From Paramyrothecium sp. XJ0827 (lineage: Eukaryota > Ascomycota > Sordariomycetes > Hypocreales > Stachybotryaceae): 64,000 nucleotides of DNA. Of this stretch, positions 25,070 to 36,884 are shown one piece after another; position 1 is the first letter of the stretch; each line of letters opens with the position of its first letter. The notes under the pieces are model-generated. The model worked only from the letters and a program-made list of their open reading frames with translations, had not been told where the DNA came from and did no database searches. The stretch lies in contig JAJFPB010000003.1 in the NCBI GenBank assembly GCA_020881915.1, forward strand, positions 2,356,001-2,420,000, written 5' to 3'. A program made the position numbers and the translations under genes.

Positions 25070-26560
25070 TCACTCCTTGCGGTTGCCGTTCTGTTGGCCG
25101 GTACTCGCGTCTCGTGGCCGGTTCAGTCGTTGAATCATGGTCTTGTCAATGTCGTTCTTCTCCACCAGGTTGCTCAGACTCATGATGGAAGGTGTCGTCG
25201 ATTGCGGCGGTTGGCTGGTGGGCGCCGCCGCTTGACGCCCGGGAGTCGAAGCGCCGCTCGAGTTCGTTTGCGCTATCGGGGAGCGACCGCCGGGGGCGGA
25301 GCCTCCATGGTTGGCACCAACTGGAGGGAGTGGCAGGGATGGATTGCGAGGGCTCTGACGCGCGCCGGGGTAGGGAGGATAGTTCAGGCCGCTGGGGCTG
25401 CTGTGGTTGGAGAACTCGGCAGGGGAGCGCCTTCGGGGATCATCCTCTTGCACTCCGGCCCTTGGCGGTGGCAGCCTGTATCCTTCTTCCTGCTCTTCAG
25501 ACGTTCTGCGACGGCGTCTTCCCCCAGGTTGAGAAGTGTCATCGCGGATGGCCTCGCCGTAGGATGAGTAGGACTCGGTTGGGGATTGCATGGGCTGCTG
25601 ATAGTAAGGGGGTCCAGGAGGTTGCGGAGGCCCTTGGCCCGGGGCGCCCGGCGGATATTGACCAGGCACTGAGTTGGGAGCTAGAGGTTGTCCGTAAGCG
25701 CCAAACAGCTGGGTGCCAGGTGGTACTCCGCCAGGAACGGCAGAAACGGGAACGAAGGCAGTTGAGCTGGAAGATGAGACTGGCTGGAAAATGCACTCCT
25801 GGTTCATTCGAGCGCAGTTTTGACATTTGCCGCCAGGTGCACTCTGGTAGCCGCTGCAGCGGATCTAGCACAAGAGTTAGCCACCAACGAGAACCCGAGG
25901 CGTCGGATCTACAGTACATACCTTTCGCTTCCTACAATATCTGCATGCGATCGAGGTTCGCTGCCGAGGCGCGGCTTGCGCCATGGTTGCAGGCACGCCG
26001 CCTGGCCCAGGAGGGGGATACTCTTGGCCGTAGTAGACGCCGGGGGGAGGAGGAGGGCCTCGATAATCTCGAGGATAGCCGTTGGGGCCCATAGGCGGGC
26101 CTTGAGGCGGCGGGCGGCCGTAGTAGGGATCCTGGGGGTACTGCTCGTGATACTGCGGCGGTGGCGGTGGTCGACGCTCGTCGTAGTAGCCGCCTCGCTG
26201 GTCCTGCGGTGGGTAGCCGGGAGATCGGGGGTCCGACTGGGGTTGAAGAGGTGGTAGGTAAGTAGGCGGTGCCTGCTGCGCGCCCGGTGCTGGGTAACCG
26301 TTCACAGCATTTGGCGAGGCATAACGCGGGTCGGGAGCGTAGCCGCGGGCCGCCGGGTGCGGCGCGCCGTAGGGCGGTGCGGCGCGTGGGTCATGGATGG
26401 AGGGAAGGGTTACGGAGGCGGCCATGGTTCCTCGTGCGGCTTCGTTGGGCCTCTGAGGGTCGGTGCCGGGAGGATGCTGGTAGTGCGAGGGGGGCTGCGG
26501 TCTGCCTTCCTCTGGTCTTCCTTGCTGAGAGTAGTCCTGTCGATAGCGGTCGTCGGCCAT
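25070..26560 (-). CDS. Zn2Cys6 transcription factor, Pro/Gln-rich
   Basis: Two exons on the minus strand (26560-25922, 25864-25070) give 477 residues. The start MADDRYR was chosen at 26560, inside a frame open to 26638, because the preceding residues look untranslated. Residues 1-200 are very rich in Pro, Gln, Tyr and Gly (intrinsically disordered, activation-domain-like). The zinc cluster follows: Cys206, 209, 216, 227, 230 and 237 (C-x2-C-x6-C-x10-C-x2-C-x6-C) with a basic CRKRKIRC stretch. The single intron lies between the second and third Cys, a position common in fungal Zn2Cys6 genes. The C-terminal half is again Pro/Ser-rich with no MHR domain; a short helix with DIDKTMIQRLNRP precedes the end. 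A nuclear DNA-binding regulator is near certain; targets are unknown. It stands alone, with about 14.8 kb of non-coding DNA upstream. Confidence 0.9.
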
Positions 26561-27169
26561 GCTCTGTCTAAGCGATTCACAGGCGGAAAGGGGCCACTGT
26601 CGGGCGAGTGGCCAGTGATGTTCCGATGACTCCTTCAAAAGTTAGGTAATCGAGATGGCGACTGAAGTGCATTGAGTAGACGCAGGAAATGCGACAGAGG
26701 CGGAGGGCGGACGGCAGACGGTTTGCGCGCCGTGACGATGTTCGTGTCCCCAGGCGAAGACGTATGGATATTGGTGCCAGGAAAGAACGAGAAACACACG
26801 AGACGAGACGTAGTGGAGCGGGCAGAACAATATCTGTATCAGCAAAGTTGAGAGCAGCCTTCTGGATACGACTTTTCGTATGTGCCCTCGTGATTGAGAG
26901 GACAGCAGGGTTCGGGAAGGGAGGAGCAGTGAGGTGGGAAAGGTAGAAGGTTGCGAGTCGCCTTTCGGGGAAAGGTACTGTAGGTAAGGTAAAGTAAATG
27001 GTGGGGAGGAGGGGAATGCAAAAGCGGGCGGGTGGCCCGGTGTCGTGCCGCTCCCAAGGCTCTGGCCGGCTAGGGTGGAGGCGAGGCCAGGCAAGGGCAA
27101 GGGGCCGGTAGCGTACCGCAAGTTGCAGGCGCAAATAAAAAAAGGTCGGGGATCAGGGTACTCTCAGTA

Positions 27170-27195
27170 GTGCGTGCGTGCGTGCGTGCGTGCGT
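27170..27195 (+). repeat. (TGCG)n microsatellite
   Basis: Six or so perfect TGCG units. Its complement motif, (CGCA)n, recurs at 28039-28080, so the two arrays are in inverted orientation about 0.85 kb apart. Confidence 0.85.
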
Positions 27196-28038
27196 TGAGT
27201 GAGAGCCTGAGTGAGTCTAGTGAGGGCGAGGGTGAGGGTGAGCAAGAATGCGCGACGACGGGCTTCTCCTCCACAGCGAGCACAGCGGAAGAAGTAACTT
27301 ATGGGTCCGTCTTTTCTCTCACACACTCTCTCCGGTTCTGGCTCTGGCTCTGGCTCTTAGGTTTGGGGGGCGTGCGCAGAGGAAGAAGACGAAGAAGAGG
27401 GACCGGCGGTGGACTCTGGCTCCGTCGGTGTCGAGCAGTAGTGGACGGGAAGATGCCCCTTGGCTCTGACCTGACCTGTGGCCCTGTGTTAGACTTTTGC
27501 TAGCTGGAATGCCCACCGACTCGACCACGACGGGACGGCGCCTCCCTTTTGTCTTGCTGCGAGCACGACGGATTGGACTAGTCAAGTGGAATCATGGGAA
27601 ATGGGAGAGAGGCAGAGTGCAGGGGCAAAGGCAAAGGCCCCAAGGGGGGGGGTGTTTCGGACCGGTGCGTGCGTGTGGTGCGGTGCGCGTGGCTGCTGTC
27701 TTCGCTAGTTCCCCATTCCCATCTAATCTAGCCCCATCCCAGGTGATTGGGATCTTGTAGATTTGCTGGAGAGGGATGGAATGGAACAAATGATTGGGCG
27801 CACCACCGGGCGACAAGAAGACCCCCCATGCTTGGTACCGCGAGGACGACGACGAACGAACAGCACCACCACCACGACCACCACGGGAGGCATGAAGTGG
27901 CGAGCTGGTGCTACCTGTTGGTCGCCGCCGCCGGCTGCCCATGCCGTACTTCTCGGCACACCTGAGAGAGTGCGCAGCGTTGGCAGATTTGCATTTCGGG
28001 TTCTCGTCGCCCGTTGAGGCTGCGCCGGAGCAAGCAAC

Positions 28039-28080
28039 CGCACGCACGCACGACCACCACGATGCACGCACGCACGCACT
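28039..28080 (+). repeat. (CGCA)n microsatellite, interrupted
   Basis: Two CGCA arrays separated by a short CCACCACGAT-like spacer; inverse complement of the array at 27170-27195. Confidence 0.85.
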
Positions 28081-29353
28081 CACTCGCCAAGACGCTCGTC
28101 TCAACGAGACAGACAAAGCAAGCAAGCACGCAAGCACGCACGCAGGCAGCCAGGCGTCCGCCAGCAAAACACAAAAGGATGACGGAAGTCGTCTAGCGCC
28201 CGCCGAGTCATGGTCGTAGAGCCTCAAGAGCAACGGAGGGGGTCATCGTGCCTTCAACGACAAGAGAAGGCCGATCGGAGGGACGGGGAGAGAGAGCTTA
28301 CCTGTTCAATGGTCTGACGGCTCGCGAACGAACCGAAGTGAGCCAGTAAAGATTACTGGAAGGGATGGGGATGGGGGACGGGGAGGAGGGGAGGGCAGGG
28401 GGAGAATAAGAGTCAGTTGTGGTCCTCCGGGCTGTGTTTGCTCGGAAAAGATGGCAGTGTGAATATTCTCTGTTGCCGTGACCCAGCGGGACGGATGCAG
28501 AGATGAGTCTGATCAGAAGGTCGGTGGAGATTTGTGTGACAAGGCGCAGAAGGTGAATCGGCTCAGTCAGCGCAGCCCAGCGCAGCCCAGCCCAGTGCAG
28601 TGCAGCGTATCGACGGTACTAGTATTTTGCCGTGATCTCTCGATGATTGGGGTTAGCGTCGAGAGAGAAGAAGGGGAATAGAAAGTGAAGAAGGGGGGAG
28701 CGAGGTCAAGTGTGAGTGTGGGTGGGTCACGAACTTGGAGGGGGCGTGTGCCCAGCGGACTGGACTGGCCCTGGCCCTGGCCCTGGCTTGCCTGGGTCGG
28801 GTCGGTCCAAAATCCCACGGACAGGACACGACGGAACACGACATGGACACACACGACAGGCCAGATCAGGTTCAGCCCAGGACAGTGTGCGTGCACTGGG
28901 CCGAGCGAGGGAGTGGAGTGGGGAGCCGTGAAGATGGACATGAACATGGGGCCACAGGAAACTCCGTGAGGAAGGCAACCTTTTTAGCGCGCGACCGTGG
29001 AGACCACAGCCCAGGACCCAGAGCCCAGACAGCGCCCAAGGCCTGAACGAGGCGGAGAATGACCATTGCAAGGATGGCTGGGCGTGTCTCGTGTGGACGG
29101 TGGCCTGTGGACTGTGGATTGACTGACACAAACAACCACACACAGCGGCGAGGCCAAAAACCAAGCTCTGCTTTGGGCGTGCATTTCATCATTTGCAGCT
29201 ACTCTAGATGCGCGGACAGACGAGACAGAGATATGTTCAGGTATGCATGTCCATTCGGTGTTATTGTGGCATGGCATGGCATAGCATGGCACGGGTGCAT
29301 ATAGAAAAGGACTTTGGGGGAGGCATACATGAGTGACATCTTGTTCATCTCTA

Positions 29354-29385
29354 CTTAGGTACCTAAGGTACCTTAGGTAAGGTAT
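29354..29385. repeat. overlapping GGTACC palindromes (TAGGTACCTA type)
   Basis: Two overlapping near-palindromes built on AGGTACCT follow each other, ending in TTAGGTAAGGTA. Similar TAGGTACCTA stretches are widespread in intergenic DNA of Sordariomycetes as I recall; role unknown. Confidence 0.6.
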
Positions 29386-30038
29386 GAATCTAACCTCGAT
29401 TACTCCCTTACGACGTGTCTGCTACGAGCCAAGCAGGAAAGTAACTCATGAAGAAAGAAAAAGAGCAGAACAGAAAAGAAGAAGGGAAAATGCTGAAAAT
29501 AATGAGAACATCAATTTCCCTGAGGAAAGAAAAGGAGATGGGGGGAAAAAACTCTGGGCGCCTCGCCTCGCCTGGCCTGGCCTGGCCTACCCGAAGGGAA
29601 CCAATGCAGTGCTCCCGTCCACCACCGAGTTGCAGTAGCGGCCAAGGCTTGGGAGGGATGCCACACTGCGACTGGGCTGGCTAAGCTTCCAGAGTAAGGT
29701 GCCTTCACGAGCAAGACAAGCAGCAGCAACTCTTAGTGGCAGGGGAGAGTCAGAATTGGGCAGAGGCAGAGAGGCAGTGGCAGCGGTAGCGGTGGCAGAC
29801 GTAGTTCTGGGAGGCGGCGGAAAGGGGAGTGGGAGCGTTACAGGGATCCAGGCTCCCTCGTCCACTCAAACCGGGGTTCAACTCGCTCAACTGCTGGAGC
29901 CCGCTGGGTCCTCCCCAATCAGAACGCGAACCAAGCAAAGGAAGCGGCCTCTTGAAATCGTCTGGGGTCCCGCGCCTGTTCCCGAGAGCGGGCTGCAGAC
30001 ATGGCCGCAGCATGCACAAGCAGTGTGCTGGTGTGGCG

Positions 30039-30065
30039 CCCCCAATCCCCAATCCCCAATCCCCC
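30039..30065 (+). repeat. tandem CCCCAAT heptamer
   Basis: Three CCCCAAT units in direct succession, which also form three CCAAT pentamers spaced seven bases apart. Too close for three CCAAT-binding complexes at once; probably a simple repeat. Confidence 0.6.
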
Positions 30066-33000
30066 ATCCCATCCCCCTCGTCGTGGTGCCGGTCCTGCTG
30101 GTCCTGCTGGGTCCGCTAGCGCCTGCGTTCCTTTTCTGCTTTCTTTTTTTGGCGCCGTGCTGACGTTCTCCCCGTTTGCTTGGTTAATGACCTGTCCGTC
30201 CCGGTTTGTGCTGTATACCGGTCTCCGTCTGCCTCCTTTGCTTGACGGCGCTTTGTTCACTACCGACCCAGCCCGTACAGACGCAAACAAGACTACCCAA
30301 TTGAACCCGCTGGTGTTTCGGAGCTTAGGCATCCTATGAATCACCACGATTTGCAGAGGGTTTCGTTTTGGTCGCTTTGCTCCTGGTCACCGCTACTGTT
30401 TCGGGTGTTGCTTTTTTGTTCCTCGTAGTTCTGGTTCGCTGTCTCGTCCGATCTTTGCCCGAGTTTGCGTCCTTCCTGCAGGCTTCCTTGAATGATCAAC
30501 GTGGAGCGAGTGAGAAAGCAAGACTGAGACGTACTTGAGGCTGCAAGTTTATCAACCTTCCAAGTTCAGGTACAGAATCAAAAAATGGGTAACCAACCAA
30601 CCAACTAACCAAACGCCACCCTCAGGGGAGGAGGGAGTCTGTGTAATGTTTGCCTCGCACTAGGCCAAAGTGTGTCCCTAGACACTGCCTGCCTGTCCCA
30701 AGCCTGCGGTTAGGTGGCAGAAACCAGGTCCGATTCGGAGATATTACTTGTGCCTGATGCAGATATCCCTTGGATTCCCTCGGGTACTACTCTGTACCTC
30801 GTCCTGACCATACCAACACTAATTCATCAAGCAAGACAGCAGCGCGTGGTTACTTTGTCACGGCTCGAGGTTAGGTATGTATGTCCAGAGTCAAACGGGT
30901 ATCCCTTGCAAACCAAACTGTGATGGAGCCGGCCCAGCTGAATGGCAAGTTCCGCTGCTGTTTCGATCGCTCGCTGAATGAGTACCCGCAAGGTAAAAAG
31001 TCGACTAGGAGGAGATGCCCACGGTGTCCCACATGTGCCGCTGGCCAGGGAATCCCTGCTGATTGAGCTGACGCAGAAACCCCATTGCCTGGGATCCGGG
31101 TTGCAAGCAGAAACAGTAGAGTACCTCGCAGGGATTATAGATATCATGAGAATGATTCAGGAGACGATTCGGACGCCGACTAGCTCGGCCTTCGGTCAAA
31201 AAGCATTCGCCAGCTGATGAGCCTTGAATGAAGAGAGAGAAAAACTTTGGGTGTTTTGACAGTGGCTCTCTGTGTTTGGTGACGTGTCCATCGCAGCAGG
31301 CTTCAAAACAAAGTCTTTGAAATATGAGAACCTTCCCTGCTACTCCCACAGCTCCCCAATTGCTGTTGTAGCTAGCTGCTCCTGGCGAGCCGAACAAGGA
31401 TGCCAGGTTCTGGGGGGCCTAGTATCGGAGTGAGCAAGAGGGGCCAGTTGATGCGAATGGGGCCCTGGAATCCTAGCTCCTCCAGGAGGGAGGTGGGACC
31501 AACGAGCGGGAACACCACGAGGAGATGTGCAAGGTAGTCAGATGGCGGGTAGATGGAGGCCAGCAAGGGGCTCACAACAAGAAGGGGCGTTGGGATGAGG
31601 ACGAGGGAAGCTCGGTTTCTGAAGTGTCAGAGAAGGGGCAGCAGTTGCTCATCAGATGATCGAGCATGGGTTAGGGGTTTAACTGCAGGGATTACTCAAA
31701 CTTGGAAGGAAATGTCGTCGCCCTGTTTACCCACCGTTCCTGTAAGGCTGCTGGGCGGTAGCTCACTGTCGTTGCTATGAAGGGGTTACCGCCAGGTTTC
31801 GATGCAGAGCTGCATGTGCCATCAGGAGTCTGAGGTACTTCGGAGGGTTATCTGGGAGCTTCCTCCTGGCGGCAGCTCGCATCGTTTCGTTCTACTCGCC
31901 CTAAAGTACTGCCCCTATGAACACATCCCAAAAGCATGATCTGCGAGAATTGTAGGCAAAATACCATTCCCAAGACGTTTGCCTCGATAGCCCGATGCCA
32001 CCGCGCCGGGATCGCTGGCAAATCCCCCCGAGCATCGTTACGCGGAAGCCGGTCGCCTCCACTGAAGAAGGATAGGATGGGCAACGGTTCACGCTAATAA
32101 GTGGTGTAACTCGGGCACATCCCACACCAACTGTCCTTCCCATCATGATGACGGGGGGTGGGGTCAGCGCCCGCGTGCGTACCTGACCTGTTGCAGGCCA
32201 GCCCTGGACGAGCCTCGGTCTCGGTCTCAACGCCTGACCGTTTGGCCCACCCTCACCGCCAGCAGAGCATTGGGGCGCTGCGCTGCCGATTTCACGCCGG
32301 GCATGATCATGGTCATGGGGTGGTGTCATCCCAGTATGGGTGCTTCTCAGATGCATGCGTTCGCAGCCGAAGTTTGACTCGGCCTCCTGCGGCGTGTGCA
32401 GTACAGGAATGTCAATTTGTGGGTGGTGAGGAAACCTGCAGCATCGGCGGGGCGAGGCCTGAGGCCATCTGCACGTCGGGCTCAGATGGGCTTGGGCTGG
32501 GCTCCGAAAGATGTGATATGGCCTCCTCGCTATAGCTTTGCCATATTACCGTACACAACCTTCTTCGGGGCGGAAGCCAATAAAATCTGCATCGCCAACG
32601 CAGCCAACTATGTAGGATTGCGGCCTGCAAGCGAGGAGGGTGGCCAGCGGCCTAGTCTCCTCGGACGGCTATGTTGTGCTGGCACATTCCGGCCATGTAA
32701 ACCTCCAGAGGCATGCGGCATACCTTGTGCTCACCTAGCATAAGCCCTTGCGCTTAGACTTGCCTCGAGCCAGAGACCACCAAGAGCCCTACGAGTCTTG
32801 TTGCCAATTCGAGCCAGTACATGGATCATGACGGCATCTGAGTGGTCAAAGCTCCCGTCCAGGCCTTTCCAGCCGGCCATGTTTTGGGAGATTGCCATTC
32901 CCAGGCGGGCCGAGGCAAAAGTGCAACAGGGCATGGGAGCTGGTGCTGGGAACTGGGAGCATGGTGAGGTGAGAGATGGAAGGTGGAGGCACGAGCACGG

Positions 33001-35775
33001 AAAGACATGACATGGGAAGACGTCCATTCCCCAAAGTCCCATATGGTCAAGCCCTTGCTGTCCTCACGTAGTTGTCACACGACAACCCCCCGGCGGCGAC
33101 AGCGTTCCGGACTTCTCCTTCGCACATTTTGCGTCGCAACCCTGCTCCTCGACGGGTTGGCAGAGCCTCTACTCCAGTATCTGACATGTCGGCTTTAATT
33201 TTTGTGGGCGGATGGCTGCTGCCCGTGGAGTATGCATCGAGCTTTGTGGTTAGGCCACCGCTTGTGCATCACCGCTTGCGTGCGTTGCACGGGTAGAGGG
33301 TGCAGCAGCACCCGCATCCCCTGCCACACCAAAAAGGCGTAGACGCCAGCTGGCCGCACGGGCAGCATCCGACTGCGTGGGACGGATGGACGGGCGGGCG
33401 GGCGGGTGGACGGGAGAGCTTGAACCCAACCTTTTGGCTGGCGCTCCAATCCAAAATTGTGTGCGGAGCCGACTCCGCTGTCGCACCAAGCAGCAAATCA
33501 TCAGCGGGGTCCATTTCAGGGGCCTTTCCCCTCTTCCCTGACGCATCAGAGCGGACTGCTGCCAGTCCAGACGATGGGCTGAAAGGTGATTTTCCACTCA
33601 AGGTCATTCTTTTAACCAATCGGTTGCGTCGTGCTAGGTTGTGACAGACGAGCACGGCTGAAGAGTGGGTGCCGATGCGCGTCGGTCTTGAGGGTCGGCG
33701 TATTCCAACCACGGCCTCAAGTTTGCCTGGGTCGGTGTGGAAAGCCAAGGTCCCCACGATGAACCAACGAGCTTGTTCGACCTGAAGATGTCGGAATGGA
33801 TGATAGTCATGCCAAGGTGCCCCAGACAGCATCTTGGCCCATGAGACATAGCCGCGTCCCTAGGCTAGCTGCGGGCAATTGCGAGTTGGCGTTGCCACTG
33901 TTTGTGAACATGCGTCATGGCGATCTTCCCGTTTCTTCCACCACCAATGCCAATGCCCCTCAAGTCACACACATCGACTTGGCCAGGTTGCATCAGAGGG
34001 CAGCGCAAACTCCTCCCGTGACCTCCAGCACATGTGTTCCGCGACGGAACGCGAGGGGCCGTACCGGGTGTGATAGCCGCTGCAACTGCCAGGTCTCCAT
34101 TCGAACACCTCCAACTCAGTCGAGCAGTGGCGGCGTGGACTGTGCCCGTGGAGCGAGCAACAAAGGGCTCATGCATGCCGGGCATCCCTGCTCGGTTTGC
34201 AGGCACATGTGCTGGAAGCACACAACTACCCCATATCAAGACATAGATCTACTTTACTTCCATGGCAAGTAGACGGCCCGGCCCTTCAGCCCCCTATTAC
34301 ATACGATGAACTAGGCGCTGTTCACAGAAAATACGCAATACCACCAAGTATCACGTCTACAGAGCGATCTGTTCCTGTGAGCATTGGGTTTCGTTGGCCA
34401 TATGGCCGCGTAGAGTTGCACTTTCTGCGTCATGACAGACGGGCCATTCCCTGCCTCGTGCAACGTTCTTAGTGGCCAGTGAAAGCGCTCGTATCCTGCG
34501 CGAGGCTTGATTGGTAAGATCGTTTCGTTCGCGCCAGATGCTATGCGCATGATGTTGTCACGGCTAATTAGTGCGGGAAAACCGAGAAGATGGGCCAAAA
34601 TGAACGATGCAATCCTGGTCCGCCCCATAACGCGCACATGGCGAACCCAGGTGCAGATTTGCTGAGAAATGGCCGTTGCAGCTTTCTGTTGGACAACCAA
34701 GACAATGCAGAAAATCGCTAGCGGCCTACGCCACGACGTCGGCCCACAAGTCTCGCGTGCCACGACACCAGCTTCACCTGGGACGACTCACCTTCCATTC
34801 ATGATGATGTTGCCGCCACCAACACCGGACGCTGCCATCCCAAAATAATGGTAGCTCCGCTGCGCTCAATTGAAAGGCTTTTGTTTCTCTCTTTCATCTA
34901 GAGAGGCAAAGGCACTCGCATAAGCTCGGGCCGAATCAGTGCTCGCGCATCCATGTTTTGCTTGAGATTTTGACCGATGCTCCTGACATATTTTAACAGG
35001 CACAGTGACCAGTCATATGATCTTCGTCTGCCATCCCCGTCCTTGGACACGACTGCATGGTCCGCCAGCGGTGGATAGGTACTTGTCTCAAAGTGCTGTG
35101 ATGAATGTCGGCGGCCGTACTCTCTCCTGCGTAGTGGAGCATCGGCTACCGATTCTTTGGTTAGCTGTCTCGCCTGCGATGTGAGTTGAGTTGGGGGGGG
35201 GGAGGCACTCAGCCAATGACGCCACGGGGGTCCTGCTTGGAGCTGTCAGCGACACGGGAGGGGCGGGTTTTTCGTCTCAATCGAGAGGATAGAGATATCA
35301 GGGGTCCCCGGCTGTTCCGTCGGTTATGGGAGCGATTATCGTGAGCTTGTGGAGCTGGGACAGCCAGTCGGTACAGGGAGGGAGGGGGGTATGCCTGGGG
35401 TGATTTCTCGAGCTCGAGCAGTGCACTGTGCAGTGCAGTGATGCCGTTCACCCATCACCTGCAACGGTCACCTTGCGTCATGCCGACGGCGGCGATCCCT
35501 GAGGCTAAGTCGCGCTGTGTCCTGTCTTTTTCTCGCGGTAAGCTGTGTGCAACGCGCCAATTTGGCTCATGAGACTGACAATTTGGACGCTGTGCATGTA
35601 CGAAGATGGAGGGGAGGGGTGTGCCGCTTGCAGCACAGCGAGCGTGCGCTGGCCTGGTGCAGGGATCCGGGGTGTGGCTTGGGGCCCCGGCTCCGTCCGC
35701 TGCATGGCCCTTCCCGTCTTTACCGCCCTCTGGCACAAAAAAGTTTCGGGAACAGGATTGTTAGTGCTGGTTTAG

Positions 35776-35818
35776 GCCTGGGTCTGGGTCTGGGTCTGGG
35801 TCTATGTCTATGTCTGGC
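35776..35818 (+). repeat. (GGTCTG)n / (TATGTC) tandem repeat
   Basis: Four GGTCTG hexamers followed by TATGTC-type units. Simple sequence repeat in the gene desert. Confidence 0.8.
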
Positions 35819-36860
35819 CTGGCGCCGTGGTGTGCTGTGCTGCGTTGTGCTGTGTCCCGTCGAGCTAGCCATGCGCTGTGGAATAGACGCCCCGTTCGGT
35901 CAGTCCAGTGGCTAGATCCGAGGCCTGCTGCGTACATCGGTAGAGACAGGCAAGGATTTTCTCTTGTCTGTGATTGCTCTGGCCCCTCCCCGAATGGAGC
36001 TGTAAGACTCCATCGGCACACGTGGTGCAGAGAGGCTAATGAAGCTCGGCTGGTGAACTAGCACCGCAGTCAGCTGCAAAATTCTCCGTGTTGACGGAAT
36101 CCGGAAAGTGGCGCTCGCGGAGGCGGCAACCCGAGAGAGAGAGAGAGACAGCCGGACGGTAAGGTGCTGAGCTAGCACTGATTGCTTCTCGTTGTGTTGC
36201 GTTGCTTTGCTTAAGTGCAGTGCGTGCAGCCCAGCGCAGTGCAGGGCAATGCAGTTCGGATCGGCTCGGTTCGATTGGAGACGGATGCAAGTGGTCGCAG
36301 GCGAAAAGACTGGCGGCCAGGCATGATGCGCCTCGCATGCACCTGCAACTAACTGCACCTGGACACACACCGACGAGGTGAGGGAGCTCCGGTGAGCTGT
36401 TTGTTATGTTTTGTTTGTAGGTGTGGATGTTCGCGTAGGACTGACCATGCAGCCTGCCACTCTAGACGGCTACTCAGCCCGTCTCGTCAGCCAGAGACAG
36501 CGAGGCGTGCTGTTGGGGGTTGGCATATCCCCCGTTTCTTTTTGCCTGTCTCAGAGCGACCATTCAACTCAGTTGGTGAGCTTGTAGCGCCGCTGCAATT
36601 CTGTTCTGTAGATGCTTCCGCCAAGAAGAGGCGCCCCGTTCGCTCCGAGTGCAGACAGACAGACCCAAGACAACAAGGTACCTTCCTTCGGGACTTAAAG
36701 ATGAGGTAAGTGAGATCGTGGCGCATCCAGAAGGAGCCCATGCACCGACACGAAACGCACTGTGCTGCGCTGTCCATCCCTGTACATCTTGTCTCAAATT
36801 GACCAATTTTCAACATCTTCGGCCGAAACGGCGAAGAGCGCATCTCGTGGCGGTCCTAAT

Positions 36861-36884
36861 CCCTCCTCCTCCTCCTCCTCCTCC
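36861..36884 (+). repeat. (CTC)n trinucleotide repeat
   Basis: Seven or more CTC/CCT units in non-coding DNA. Confidence 0.8.

Larger units (their letters stand above)
26561..28600. other. presumed promoter/5' leader of the Zn2Cys6 gene
   Basis: On the minus strand this stretch is pyrimidine-rich (about 26.8-27.1 kb), as seen near fungal transcription starts. A strong splice-donor-like CAG|GTAAGC occurs on the minus strand at 28301, which could start a 5'-UTR intron; no matching acceptor is certain. Microsatellites of the TGCG/CGCA type flank it. No coding exon is supported. Confidence 0.35.

Noticed and set aside
27592..28233. 213-codon minus-strand frame upstream of the Zn2Cys6 gene
   Set aside because: Built largely from microsatellite translation (Cys/Ala/Arg runs); no domain.
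30039..30065. Triple CCAAT array considered as a CCAAT-binding-complex cluster
   Set aside because: Spacing of seven bases is too tight and no gene start is near.
34311..34763. 150-codon minus-strand frame in the gene desert
   Set aside because: No motif, no splice context and composition like the surrounding non-coding DNA.
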